Of a DNA stretch of 64,000 nucleotides, positions 17,127-26,501 are shown in pieces. Positions within the stretch are counted from its first letter, which is position 1. Each line of letters opens with the position of its first letter. Source of the DNA: an uncultured Pseudohongiella sp. (GTDB lineage Bacteria > Pseudomonadota > Gammaproteobacteria > Pseudomonadales > Pseudohongiellaceae); the NCBI GenBank assembly GCA_902597095.1, contig CACJWK010000010.1, positions 1 to 64,000 of the forward strand, given 5' to 3'. The notes below the pieces were generated by a model. That model was not told where the DNA came from. It worked only from the letters and a program-made list of their open reading frames with translations, and made no database searches. The position numbers and the translations under genes are program-made.

Positions 17127-18274
17127 CAGATGATCACCAGTTCTGCATTAAGGCTTCCTGCCTTTTTTAGGGCATCGAGTATCGCAATTAAAGCAGAGGG
17201 CGAAGCGCCTACCTGATTCATCGCGTCTACAATGTCTTGTAGTTCTACTCCCGGCTCAAACACAAACATATTCGAGTCATCTTCTGACACTTGGATATCA
17301 GCGTTTGTTACCCCCACAGTTTGTCCTGCGCCGAATTGATTTGGCTGGGATACATCGTTTAAGGCAGTCACACGGACCATCAACGTCCCATGCGAAACTG
17401 CAGCAGGCCCAACTCTGACAGAACTGTTTATAACTGCTGTTCCGGTACGAGAATTAATCACGATTCGTGCAACAGGTGCACCAGGATCAACCTCTAACTT
17501 CTCAATCTCGCTGAGGAAGGAAACTTTTTGATTAGAATCTTCTGGGGCAATAACCGCAATTGACACGCCATCAACAGATCGAGCAGTTCCAGGACCAAAT
17601 GTTTCATTGATGATATTTGTTATCGCTGTCGCTGTACTGAAGTCCGAATTCCGAACGTTTAAAACGATTTGACTCGACTGTTGGAAGGATGATGGAATTA
17701 ATCTCTCTAAGATAGCACCATTAGGTATTCGGCCCGATGTGGGGACACCAATCTCCACGCTAGAACCAGCAGCATCGACGGAAACTCCCGTTACCGTGAG
17801 CGCACCTTGTGCAAGTGCATAAACCTCACCGTCAATGCCTCTCAACTCGGTAAGAACTAAATTTCCCCCTCGAAGACTCTCAGCGGTGCCTACAGTTGAC
17901 AAGTTAACATCAAGCTTTTGACCCGGCTTGGCGAATGGTGGCACTTCAGCGGTAACGAGAACAGCTGCTAGATTGTCTGTCTGTATGGGTTGTTGAACAT
18001 TCTGAGTCGCCAAACTCACAAGACTGTCTCCGAGATCGAATTCTGACACAGGACCATCAACACTTACTCCGAGGCCTGACAGAAGTGACTGTAAACTCTG
18101 ACCCGTAATTCTCAGGTCCTGACCATCCCCTGTCCCTTGCAAACCAGCCACTAACCCATAACCAATTAATTGGTTGCTTCGAACGCCGGCGACATCAACG
18201 AGGTCCTTTATACGTTCGGCAAAGGTACTCGGAGAGAAAATTATAAAAATAAAAATTATTAGACAACGTCTCAT
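17126..18274 (-). CDS. flgI: FlgI, flagellar P-ring protein
   Basis: FlgI forms the periplasmic P-ring around the rod. The start at 18274 gives a proper signal peptide (MRRCLIIFIFIIFSPSTFA) followed by the conserved RIKDLVDVAGVRSNQLIGYG and GLQGTGDGQD. A longer frame to 18355 would run into flgH and is rejected. The mature protein of about 360 residues is a normal length and ends with IAILDALKKAGSLNAELVII, typical of FlgI. It begins about 10 bases after flgH. Confidence 0.95.
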   Translation of the reverse strand: MRRCLIIFIFIIFSPSTFAERIKDLVDVAGVRSNQLIGYGLVAGLQGTGDGQDLRITGQSLQSLLSGLGVSVDGPVSEFDLGDSLVSLATQNVQQPIQTDNLAAVLVTAEVPPFAKPGQKLDVNLSTVGTAESLRGGNLVLTELRGIDGEVYALAQGALTVTGVSVDAAGSSVEIGVPTSGRIPNGAILERLIPSSFQQSSQIVLNVRNSDFSTATAITNIINETFGPGTARSVDGVSIAVIAPEDSNQKVSFLSEIEKLEVDPGAPVARIVINSRTGTAVINSSVRVGPAAVSHGTLMVRVTALNDVSQPNQFGAGQTVGVTNADIQVSEDDSNMFVFEPGVELQDIVDAMNQVGASPSALIAILDALKKAGSLNAELVII

Positions 18275-18284
18275 CAGGACCGCC

Positions 18285-18974
18285 TCAAAATGGCCAAATA
18301 TCGAATAGCAACTTTGAACCCCAGCTTGTTCGAGTTGCCCTACGAAGCTCGCCATTACCGCTATAAGAAAATTCGGCTGCTGCTAGTCTTCTTGATAAAA
18401 CTGTATTGTTCGGCTGGATATCATCAGGCCTTACTACGCCTCTGACGCTAATCACTTCAGAGCCCTCATTCAGAGCCAATCTTTTCTCGCCAAAAACAAT
18501 GAGATTACCGTTAGGCATGACCTCCGTAACGCTGGCGGAGATAAAACCATATAACGAAGCCGACTGGCCTGCGCTTCCTGTTCCATTGCTAGAGATAACA
18601 CCTCCATCAGTGTCTATCCCATTAAAGAACTGGCCGCCAGGAAATAACCCCGCAGCCTGATTTGCACCAATGAAACCGTTTTCGGTTTCTCTTTCAGTGC
18701 TAAGCGCTGAAGACCTCGAGGCCTGTGCAGTCTCTTGCAGTATGATCGTAACAATATCTCCAACTTGATGGTTACCGGTGGAATAAGATCGGCCCGCCGG
18801 ATACAACTTTGCGCCATTATCAAAAATTGAACCACTGATAACGTTCTGTTCTGGCGCTACAAGCGGATACGTGACGTCGAGACGTTCCTCAGTGAGAACT
18901 TCTTCAACAATTGTCGCCGCTCGACATCCGCCTAGTATGACAAGAAAAGCGCATAGTGTAATTTTATTACTCAT
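18285..18974 (-). CDS. flgH: FlgH, flagellar L-ring lipoprotein
   Basis: FlgH forms the outer-membrane L-ring. The 229-residue protein has a lipoprotein signal with lipobox LGGC, then GDIVTIILQETAQASRSS, which is the conserved FlgH motif. It ends with VSVRGVVRPDDIQPNNTV and a hydrophobic C-terminus. It follows flgG by nine bases. Confidence 0.95.
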   Translation of the reverse strand: MSNKITLCAFLVILGGCRAATIVEEVLTEERLDVTYPLVAPEQNVISGSIFDNGAKLYPAGRSYSTGNHQVGDIVTIILQETAQASRSSALSTERETENGFIGANQAAGLFPGGQFFNGIDTDGGVISSNGTGSAGQSASLYGFISASVTEVMPNGNLIVFGEKRLALNEGSEVISVRGVVRPDDIQPNNTVLSRRLAAAEFSYSGNGELRRATRTSWGSKLLFDIWPF

Positions 18975-18983
18975 CTAACGTTC

Positions 18984-19769
18984 CTAGAGATTATTATTCA
19001 GAAATCTCAGCATTCCGTCTGTAGCAGAAATCGCTTTGGAATTGATCTCATACGCCCGCTGCGTCTCGATCATATTCACCATCTCCTCAACTACATTGAC
19101 GTTGGAAGCCTCAAGAGCACCTTGAGTTATCATCCCTACGCCCTGCTGGCCGGGAACTCCAACAATCGGTTGCCCGCTAGCATTAGTTTGGATGAACAAG
19201 TTCCGTCCGTTTGGCATTAATCCAGAGTTATTTACAAATCTAGTCAACTGAATTTGGCCTATCTGAACAGCACCGCCACCACCAGCCAATTCAACAGAGA
19301 TCGTACCGTCACGGCCGACAGTAACGCTCGCCGCCTGCTGAGGTATATTTATTGCCGGAATCAGGGGCTCACCAGATGGTGTCACTAATTGGCCGGCATT
19401 TGAAAGCTTGAATGAGCCATCACGGGTGTAAGCTATTGTTCCATCTGCCTGCTGGACCTGAAAAAAGCCATCTCCGGCGATAGCAAGGTCTAAAGCATTT
19501 TCAGTGGAAATCATGTTCCCTTGACGATGTATCTTCTCTGTGGAAACCACACGAGTACCCGTACCAAGCATTAATCCTGTGGGCGTCTCGTTTTGCTGAT
19601 CAGCCTGCGATCCGGCCTGGACGATTCTCTGATAGAGCAAGTCTTCGAATTGTGCCCTATCTTTTTTGAAGCCGACTGTGTTTACGTTTGCCAGGTTGTT
19701 GGCAATAACCGTCATTCTAGTTGACTGCGCCGAAAGCCCAGTCTTAGCTACCCATAGGGCTGCGTCCAT
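18984..19769 (-). CDS. flgG: FlgG, distal rod protein
   Basis: FlgG is the distal rod subunit. The 261 residues are standard. It has the N-terminal NNLANVNTVGFKKDRAQFED motif and the C-terminal SNVNVVEEMVNMIETQRAYE motif shared by rod and hook proteins. A GGAGAAAG ribosome site precedes the ATG. It lies 10 bases after flgF. Confidence 0.96.
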   Translation of the reverse strand: MDAALWVAKTGLSAQSTRMTVIANNLANVNTVGFKKDRAQFEDLLYQRIVQAGSQADQQNETPTGLMLGTGTRVVSTEKIHRQGNMISTENALDLAIAGDGFFQVQQADGTIAYTRDGSFKLSNAGQLVTPSGEPLIPAINIPQQAASVTVGRDGTISVELAGGGGAVQIGQIQLTRFVNNSGLMPNGRNLFIQTNASGQPIVGVPGQQGVGMITQGALEASNVNVVEEMVNMIETQRAYEINSKAISATDGMLRFLNNNL

Positions 19770-19779
19770 CTTCTTTCTC

Positions 19780-20547
19780 CTAACTGACTTGCATCATTTG
19801 TGCGCCATTCTGGTCGAGCTCTTCAATACTTTTGATAACCTTCATTTGGGTCTCAAAAGAACGATAGAAGTCGAGCAGGTTGACCATAATATCTACAGCA
19901 TTAGCGTCGCTACCCTCTAATGTGCCTGACTGAACTGAAGTCGGATTGGGGCCTGTAGCAAAGTCACCACCCTGTCCATTTGAACCCTCTGCCTCATACA
20001 GTCCGTCTTGTCTTCGAACTAAATTGACCGCACTCGCATCGCGAAGCCCCAATTGGCCAATGGCAACTGGAGCAACATCTGGCGTCTGAATTGGAGAGCT
20101 AAAGACTTGCCCGTCGGACGCAATAGAAAGCAAAGAGTCGGCTGGTGCGGTTATCGGGGCCCCTCCTTCCCCGAGAACCAGCAAGCCATTTGAAAGCTCT
20201 AAGAAGCCATCTGGTGAGATCCGCATATCGCCTCTACGGGTAAAAGCCACATCGCCATTGGCCGCCTGCACACTCATAACCGTTTTATTGTTCATTGCAA
20301 CATGCAAACTTTCGCCAGTTTCTTGAAACGGCCCTGATAAAATTTCAACAAATTCAACTCCGCTTTGTACGACAGGTTGAAAACGTGAGGGAAAGCCTGG
20401 CCCATTCAAAAAAGCTGAAGATGGACGAGTCTGGCTCGCTCTCTTGTAGCCAACTGTGCTCAGATTAGCGAGGTCATTGGTCAACTGCACCCGCTGAAAG
20501 GTAGAGCTAGTCGCAGCTGCAAGCACCGTATAAATAGACCTATCCAT
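19780..20547 (-). CDS. flgF: FlgF, proximal rod protein
   Basis: FlgF is a proximal rod subunit of 255 residues. It starts MDRSIYTVLAAATSSTFQRV and contains the rod-family NDLANLSTVGYKR motif and a C-terminal SDANAVDIMVNLLDFYRSFE motif. It lies between flgE (17 bases) and flgG in the standard order. Confidence 0.95.
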   Translation of the reverse strand: MDRSIYTVLAAATSSTFQRVQLTNDLANLSTVGYKRASQTRPSSAFLNGPGFPSRFQPVVQSGVEFVEILSGPFQETGESLHVAMNNKTVMSVQAANGDVAFTRRGDMRISPDGFLELSNGLLVLGEGGAPITAPADSLLSIASDGQVFSSPIQTPDVAPVAIGQLGLRDASAVNLVRRQDGLYEAEGSNGQGGDFATGPNPTSVQSGTLEGSDANAVDIMVNLLDFYRSFETQMKVIKSIEELDQNGAQMMQVS

Positions 20548-20564
20548 TTTTTGTTACCATTCTC

Positions 20565-23492
20565 TTAAGCTCGAATATTTACGATGGCCTGTGTCATCGC
20601 ACTAGTCGTTTCAATTGCTTTGGCATTTGCCTGGAAATTTCTCTGCGCGGTAATCAAGTCGACTAGCTCCGCGGTCAAATCCACATTCGAACGTTCACGA
20701 GAACCCGCTCGAAGCGTACCAAATCCAGCAGAACCGGCCTCCCCGAAAGAAGCTTCACCAGAGTCTGAGGTCGCAAAGAAACTCGAATCACCAATTTGTC
20801 GCAAGCCTTGAGGGCTGCTGAAGTTAGCGATAATTATTTTGCCAAGAGATTTTTGGCTACCATTTGAATAACTCGCAACAACAAGACCATCATCACCGAT
20901 GTTAACGCCGATGAGATCCCCTTCCGGCGCACCATTCTGATTCTGATTCAGTACGGCAAACGGACTGTTGTATTGGGTACTTCCGTTATAATTGACGTTC
21001 ACTGTCGTCCCGGTGATCGCAGCGCTGTTCAGAGCGTACGCGGCAACTGGAGAGACCAGCGACCCACTCGTATCGAAAGTGAGCTCACCCTTATCTAGGA
21101 AGATCGGCGACCAGAAAGGAATGTCGTCCTCATTAAAATCACCCTTGTCCGTCGTTTCATCCCAGCTACCGTCTTGGTTCTGAACAACGTAAACATCACT
21201 TGCTCCATCAGTATCTGGATACAGACTCACATAGGTTGACGTGCTACCGAATGCAGCTGGAACATTTTCTAGACCCCAATCGGAGTGACCGTTAATTTGA
21301 ATGAAAGATTCTGTTCCGGTTGTAGAGCCAGTAATTGTGATCGCACTCTTTGACTCATCAAATCCAACTACTACACCATTTACAGTCCGACCAAGGGCAT
21401 CGGCCATAAGGTTAATTCTTGTCTGGAGCGCCTTGGTAAATGTACCGATTGAATAGTTACCCTCATCGATATTTATCTGAGAAGATATCCCATCAATGAT
21501 AACAGTTAGGTTTTTATTCGCTGCGGTCACAGCAAAGTTCGTGCTCGGGTCGACGCCCATTTGATTGCCCACAACCTGAGCAGGTTCAGATCCCTGTCCT
21601 CTCAAGGTTGGAAGATTATTCACCGCCGAAGTCTGCGCAGCCACCTGTCCGACGATCGGAGTTTCAGCGGTACCTGCCATGCCGAAAAGTTCCTTTGCCA
21701 AAGTTGATGACGCGGTCAGTGTTGTAACATTATTGGCCGTTGCTGTGTTCAGCGATATTTCGATACTGGAAGCATCTCCTGTCGTGCCACTGCTGAAGAG
21801 GAACGAACCATCCTGATATTCAACCTTTAATCCATACCTTTGATTTTTAGCACCCAATGTTGAGCCATTTGGCTCGACGTCTCTGAGTAAAAGTGACTCG
21901 AGGTCTTGGTCAGCCGGTGCCACATTGGTTCCGTACTCTGTGTTTGCAGCATCAAAAGTGCTGATATTGAAGATAGACTGAGCATCAGCGTCAGCGCTTC
22001 CAACGTAAAGATTGTACTGCTTGGCAGGATCAGTTTGCTCAAATCTGAACCCCCTCCTTACCGCGTCATATTCTACGGTAATGTCGTTCCAGCCAACGCC
22101 TGCATTAGCAAGTGCCTTGTTGATCGTATAAGCCACAGCTTCTGGTGTAGCTTCATTATTGGCATCAATCAGAGTAACACCGTCTGTAGTCCCTTGCGTG
22201 GCAAGCAAAGCTGCTACATCCAATGTCAGCGTAGCAATTCCATTGACAATAGTCCCGGTATCATCTGTACGAGTAAGATTAATCTGACCAGGACTACCGG
22301 CGCCCGCAAAGTTGAATTTCGCGTTATCTCCAAAGCGCGCGTTGATCTGGTTTTGTAATTCAAAAGCTATTTGCGTCCCGGATAATCTAACGTCCTTTCC
22401 GGCTAGGTGCTCAAGGCCAATGCTAACAGCATCTGATCCATCAACCTTGACCGAAAACATATCGGTCAGGTCTGCTCTTGAAAAGATAAGGGCCCCATTC
22501 GCGTCAACCGAGCTGAAATCCACACCATCTTGATTGTTGGTAAGGTTCAAGTTGTCGATATAGGTTGAGTCAGCCGCGATTTCAGTTCCAACCGTAGCGC
22601 GCTTAGACGCCGAAGGTGAGGTGAGTTGGTCGTATGAGTACTTCTTGTAAATCGTTCCCGTTGTGATCAAGTACTGGGCGCTATTCTCACTCGTTCGCTG
22701 AAGCTCCCGTAATTCACTGGCTGTCTTGATCTCACCATATTTGTTCACGAAGAATTCGTCTCCACCAGTGTCAGATGCCTGTACCAATGCAGGAGCGACA
22801 GGCTGATCATCAATATAGACATAGGTCTGCCACTTGTTGGTTGGCTTATCAGCAGTGGCTGACGCGGTCTTAACGTAATAGATGGTAGTGAGGTGAGACG
22901 ACCCTGAAGCACCATACACTGTGAATGAAGTCGTCTTGTGATAGGTTTCAGGCTTATTCGGATTAAACGCTGCGGTTATAGGCTCGGCGGTCGAAGGAAG
23001 ATTTAGTCCCAGCTCGACCTCAGATGTTGGAGAAAACTCTGCCACTGTTGTGCGAGGAATAGCCATTGCCCTAAGCGGCTCACTAAAATCAGCCTTGTTG
23101 GTCGAGTCGACTGGCAGCGCCATGAGTGCTTGTCCTGCCGCATTCACCATCTGATTCTGCTCATTGAGCATAAATCCACCGTTACGCGTGTAAACATTCG
23201 CACCATCGGTAGTTTTTAGTGCGAAGAATCCGTCTCCTGTGATCGCAAGATCCAGAGAGTTAGCAGAGAATTCGATATTGCCCTGACTAAATTCCTGAAC
23301 TACCTCTTTCAATGCGACACCGGCTCCCACAACACTCGATGCCTTCTGCAATGGCGATGTCGCAAAAATGTCACCAAAGTCAGCGTTCGAGCGTTTAAAT
23401 CCGGATGTTCCAGCGTTCGCAATATTGTTAGAAGTTACAGCGAGCTCAGTTGTCGCTGCATTCAATCCAGTTAGTGAGGTATAGAAAGACAT
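20565..23492 (-). CDS. flgE: FlgE, hook protein, unusually long
   Basis: FlgE builds the flexible hook. Both ends are diagnostic: MSFYTSLTGLNAATTELAVT with NNIANAGTSGFKRSNADF, and the C-terminal NVDLTAELVDLITAQRNFQA. The protein is 975 residues, about twice the usual 400-450, because of large insertions in the exposed D1/D2 region. A CGGAGAA ribosome site lies upstream. Comparable giant hook proteins are known in some lineages, so length alone is not a sign of fusion. Confidence 0.95.
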   Translation of the reverse strand: MSFYTSLTGLNAATTELAVTSNNIANAGTSGFKRSNADFGDIFATSPLQKASSVVGAGVALKEVVQEFSQGNIEFSANSLDLAITGDGFFALKTTDGANVYTRNGGFMLNEQNQMVNAAGQALMALPVDSTNKADFSEPLRAMAIPRTTVAEFSPTSEVELGLNLPSTAEPITAAFNPNKPETYHKTTSFTVYGASGSSHLTTIYYVKTASATADKPTNKWQTYVYIDDQPVAPALVQASDTGGDEFFVNKYGEIKTASELRELQRTSENSAQYLITTGTIYKKYSYDQLTSPSASKRATVGTEIAADSTYIDNLNLTNNQDGVDFSSVDANGALIFSRADLTDMFSVKVDGSDAVSIGLEHLAGKDVRLSGTQIAFELQNQINARFGDNAKFNFAGAGSPGQINLTRTDDTGTIVNGIATLTLDVAALLATQGTTDGVTLIDANNEATPEAVAYTINKALANAGVGWNDITVEYDAVRRGFRFEQTDPAKQYNLYVGSADADAQSIFNISTFDAANTEYGTNVAPADQDLESLLLRDVEPNGSTLGAKNQRYGLKVEYQDGSFLFSSGTTGDASSIEISLNTATANNVTTLTASSTLAKELFGMAGTAETPIVGQVAAQTSAVNNLPTLRGQGSEPAQVVGNQMGVDPSTNFAVTAANKNLTVIIDGISSQINIDEGNYSIGTFTKALQTRINLMADALGRTVNGVVVGFDESKSAITITGSTTGTESFIQINGHSDWGLENVPAAFGSTSTYVSLYPDTDGASDVYVVQNQDGSWDETTDKGDFNEDDIPFWSPIFLDKGELTFDTSGSLVSPVAAYALNSAAITGTTVNVNYNGSTQYNSPFAVLNQNQNGAPEGDLIGVNIGDDGLVVASYSNGSQKSLGKIIIANFSSPQGLRQIGDSSFFATSDSGEASFGEAGSAGFGTLRAGSRERSNVDLTAELVDLITAQRNFQANAKAIETTSAMTQAIVNIRA

Positions 23493-23507
23493 GTATTTTC
23501 TCCGAAC

Positions 23508-24203
23508 TTATATTTCAATAGTGCTGAGCTGATCGAGTGGCATTTCATCCCCTCCATCTAGCCTAATTTTTAATTTTTTAGTGTCAGCGTCCCAATTTAC
23601 CGAGCTGATCACCTGCTGAGAAACCAACGGGACAACGACTTTTTCATCCCCCCTACTCCCAATAAGTGAGAACTGATAAGTTGCCTCAGGGAGTGATCGG
23701 CCATCACCGCTACTACCATCCCAATCTAGCTTGACTTCACCGGCATTAAGCTTAGGGAATTCATTTTGGTAGACCAGACCACCAGTCTCCGCATCATAGA
23801 CTCGAAAGACTGCATCGTTTATTTGCGCCTCAATGATCCCATTCAGGGTTACCGAGTCAGCACCGCCCGCCAAGACTTTCCCGCCCTCGATGCTTACGGT
23901 CTTTCCGAGAAGGTTAGCTCCTAATAGGAATTTCTCGGTTCTAGATTCATTTGCCATATCTTCCATTGTCTGCTGCATACCCTTCATAGACTCTAGACTC
24001 GAAAATTGTGCCAGTTGCGCGACGAAAGCCTCGTTTTCCAAGGGGTCAAGTGGGTTCTGATTCTTGAGTTGAGTCGTGAATAAGATGAGAAAATCATCCC
24101 GATCGAGATTTTCTTGCTTTTCAAAAATAGCTTTTGCCTGCTGATCTTCGTACTGCGCAGTCGTAAGCAAATTGGACGGAAGTGATAAATCTTGTATTGA
24201 CAT
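23508..24203 (-). CDS. flgD: FlgD, hook-capping scaffold
   Basis: FlgD caps the growing hook and is later discarded. The 231-residue product has the conserved DDFLILFTTQLKNQNPLDPL and NEAFVAQLAQFSSLESMKGM blocks, then the beta-rich FlgD Ig/Tudor region containing RSLPEATYQFSL. It ends four bases upstream of flgE-side spacing and starts four bases after flgC. Confidence 0.95.
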   Translation of the reverse strand: MSIQDLSLPSNLLTTAQYEDQQAKAIFEKQENLDRDDFLILFTTQLKNQNPLDPLENEAFVAQLAQFSSLESMKGMQQTMEDMANESRTEKFLLGANLLGKTVSIEGGKVLAGGADSVTLNGIIEAQINDAVFRVYDAETGGLVYQNEFPKLNAGEVKLDWDGSSGDGRSLPEATYQFSLIGSRGDEKVVVPLVSQQVISSVNWDADTKKLKIRLDGGDEMPLDQLSTIEI

Positions 24204-24206
24204 TAT

Positions 24207-24626
24207 TTACCTCGTCTTTAAGACTTCGAGCGTGCTGCTAAGCAAGTTGCGGGTTGCAGTAACTACTTCAACGTTGTTTTGATAAGCGCGGCTCGCGTCC
24301 AACATCTCAATTAATTCGGCAACCTCATTGACATTAGAAGCGTATACATAGCCCTCCTCATCTGAGGCCGGATTATTCGGTTCAAAGACCCTTTTCGGCG
24401 ATGAGCCATCGGTTACAATCTCGGTGACACGCACTCCACCCTGTGCAGCGTCATCGGAGATCGACGAAAAGATTGCTTCAAAGACAGGCCGACGAGCCCG
24501 GAAAGCGCCATCCTCATTAGTTGAAACAACTCCAGCATTGGCCAGATTTGAGGCAGTGGTGTTCATGCGCACAACCTGGGCATTCATTCCCGAGCCAGCT
24601 ATATTTAAGATGTCAGATAAGGCCAT
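24207..24626 (-). CDS. flgC: FlgC, proximal rod protein
   Basis: This is a proximal rod subunit of 139 residues with the motifs NTTASNLANAGVVSTNEDGA and YVYASNVNEVAELIEMLDAS, ending with a RAYQNNVEVVTATRNLLSST-type helix. It is separated from flgB by three bases. Confidence 0.95.
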   Translation of the reverse strand: MALSDILNIAGSGMNAQVVRMNTTASNLANAGVVSTNEDGAFRARRPVFEAIFSSISDDAAQGGVRVTEIVTDGSSPKRVFEPNNPASDEEGYVYASNVNEVAELIEMLDASRAYQNNVEVVTATRNLLSSTLEVLKTR

Positions 24627-24629
24627 TTG

Positions 24630-25025
24630 TTATTCCCCACGTATCGCCTTAAAAAGAGATGAAATCTTACCCTCAAAAAATTGTAGGGAAGCCTGATAAT
24701 CGCTGGTTGCTTGCCCGAACTTGGCCTGCTCCACTCCGATCTCTACCGTATTGTTGTCAACACTCGGACTTAAAGGAACGCGATAAAACGTCGAGGCTTG
24801 TATTTCTCTGGAAGAAATCTTGGTATTAACAGAAGCATGGTCGTTTAGTTCAGCCTGCTTCATTCTGTCTCCGAGAATCTTTTCAAAATTGATATCTTTC
24901 GCTCGATAGTTTGGAGTGGAGGCATTAACGATGTTTTCTGATATCACTTGCACCCTGCGCGCCTTGATATCCAATGCTGCCTGACTAAACCCCAAATACG
25001 ACTCATATTTACCTAGTATGCTCAT
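24630..25025 (-). CDS. flgB: FlgB, proximal rod protein, first gene of flg operon
   Basis: FlgB is the innermost rod subunit. The 131 residues contain the FlgB signature VISENIVNASTPNYRAKDIN. It heads the minus-strand run flgBCDEFGHIJKL-fliD, about 14 kb with gaps of only a few bases. A strong sigma-54 promoter lies about 80 bases upstream. Confidence 0.95.
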   Translation of the reverse strand: MSILGKYESYLGFSQAALDIKARRVQVISENIVNASTPNYRAKDINFEKILGDRMKQAELNDHASVNTKISSREIQASTFYRVPLSPSVDNNTVEIGVEQAKFGQATSDYQASLQFFEGKISSLFKAIRGE

Positions 25026-25101
25026 TGATCTGCTGCTTGTATGAAAATTGCATTTAGTCTAACGACCCACTAATGCCTGCGATGTTTTGTGTCGATTACG
25101 T

Positions 25102-25117
25102 TGCACGTGGCGTGCCA
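25102..25117 (-). promoter_or_regulatory. Sigma-54 promoter of the flgB operon
   Basis: On the minus strand the sequence reads TGGCACGCCACGTGCA, with the invariant GG and GC separated by 10 bases as sigma-54 requires. The -24 element TGGCACG is a perfect match to consensus and the -12 element GTGCA is close to TTGCA. It would start transcription about 65 bases before the flgB ATG, and fits control by a FleQ-type activator. Confidence 0.8.
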
Positions 25118-25244
25118 ATATTTGAAAAAAGACAAAAATTACTAAAAACCCTCGATCATTACGCGGAATCCCGGGCTCGACTCTTAAAATACGGCCTTCC
25201 ATAATTTGAGCGCCAATTCAAATCCTGAAAATTTTTCCATGATG

Positions 25245-25260
25245 TGGCAGCAAAGCGGCA
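25245..25260 (+). promoter_or_regulatory. Probable sigma-54 promoter of flgA
   Basis: The plus-strand sequence TGGCAGCAAAGCGGCA has GG and GC 10 bases apart. The -24 element is close to TGGCAC and the -12 element (CGGCA) is weaker than TTGCA. It lies about 57 bases before the flgA start and divergent from the flgB promoter, so a single upstream activator site between them could serve both. Confidence 0.6.
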
Positions 25261-25316
25261 ACGATTAACCGCTTATTTTTCTTTGCGACGTGCTGTCCTT
25301 ACTTTATCCTCTGCAC

Positions 25317-26414
25317 ATGGATAAACTAATACGCCACACATTAGTGCTTCTCACAGTGAATCTATCTGTGACACATGCTGAGACTATCGAAACGAGCCTA
25401 GATCATCAGGCTTATTTAGAACGTTCCGCGATCCAATTTCTTGCAGCGGAGATCGGCGAATCAGCAAGTGGAATTACAATTAAAATGAGTGATTCGAGGC
25501 TCAGGATTCCCGCCTGCCCCAGCGAATGGTTATTTGAGAAAGACAAACCTTCTCAAAATCTACTTACTGTCGAGTGTCTAGAATCAAACTGGAAACTAGC
25601 CTTTAGATACGAGATTGATGGATTTGCTGCTGGTCAAAGTGACTTAAGTGAACTGAGTCTAGGTAAAGCTCACGCCTTATTGTCTGATGACTTGGATGCT
25701 GGGCATGAGTTACAGATCGAAGACTTTGCATTAGACGTAAGCAGCATTTTGCCGGAAGCATTAAGAACATTAATAGAGACAGGCGTTTTTATGAAGGTTC
25801 CAGCAGCTGCCGGAGCAGTAGTCACCGCATCAATGCTGGAGCGTGGCCAGCATGTTTTGATAGCGCGCGAATATATTCCAATTGGACAGTTGGTTTCAGA
25901 GGCTGATTTTGAACGATCTACAGCAGCTTCCGTTGAGTCGGCGAATGCATTGCCGACAGACTATACCTTCGGAGAAAATACAAAAGCTTTTGCAAATATC
26001 GCAAAAGGGGCGATAGTCAGCAAAAAAGCCATTGGACGGCCCATTCGAGTTCTTGTTGCGGAAACGCTCATCAGACCGGGCGAAACCTTCAGTGACCTAA
26101 ACACAGAACACCAGGAAGTTTTGACCGGCGCTCCGGATGGCGCCGTGTCTGACCTCAGCGCATTGGGGAGAAGTGTGGCAACTTCTCAAATACAACCCGG
26201 TAGCATCTTAAGATATATAGACGCAAGGCGTGAAGAAGACGTAAAGAAAGGTGAGGAAATTAGATTAACTGTAGCGAGAGAGTCGTTTCAGTTGGAAATG
26301 GACGTTATTGCCCTCGAATCTGCTTTTATCGGGGATACGATAAAATTAACTAACCCTGAATCCGGAGCGACTATCACAGCAACTGTTTCAGGCAAAAATC
26401 GCGCAATAAAGTAA
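25317..26414 (+). CDS. flgA: FlgA, P-ring assembly chaperone with tripled SAF-like unit
   Basis: FlgA is a periplasmic chaperone for P-ring (FlgI) assembly. Starting at the ATG at 25317 it has 365 residues with signal peptide MDKLIRHTLVLLTVNLSVTH; the GTG at 25290 has no ribosome site. The usual FlgA length is about 220-240 residues. The excess is explained by three tandem SAF/beta-clip-like units of about 64 residues (about 118-178, 179-242, 243-305). Each has a hydrophobic strand, an xPGx-type turn and an IxxGxVVxxxxL-type end. The normal C-terminal strand region follows (KKGEEIRLTV). It diverges from flgB and is followed by flgM and flgN. Confidence 0.88.
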   Translation: MDKLIRHTLVLLTVNLSVTHAETIETSLDHQAYLERSAIQFLAAEIGESASGITIKMSDSRLRIPACPSEWLFEKDKPSQNLLTVECLESNWKLAFRYEIDGFAAGQSDLSELSLGKAHALLSDDLDAGHELQIEDFALDVSSILPEALRTLIETGVFMKVPAAAGAVVTASMLERGQHVLIAREYIPIGQLVSEADFERSTAASVESANALPTDYTFGENTKAFANIAKGAIVSKKAIGRPIRVLVAETLIRPGETFSDLNTEHQEVLTGAPDGAVSDLSALGRSVATSQIQPGSILRYIDARREEDVKKGEEIRLTVARESFQLEMDVIALESAFIGDTIKLTNPESGATITATVSGKNRAIK

Positions 26415-26501
26415 ATTTTATTAATATTGAACACTGATGTGTCGATTATCACAAATGAAGGAGACTGAAGCAGCCTACAATTGGTTGCATTGAGAATCAT
26501 T

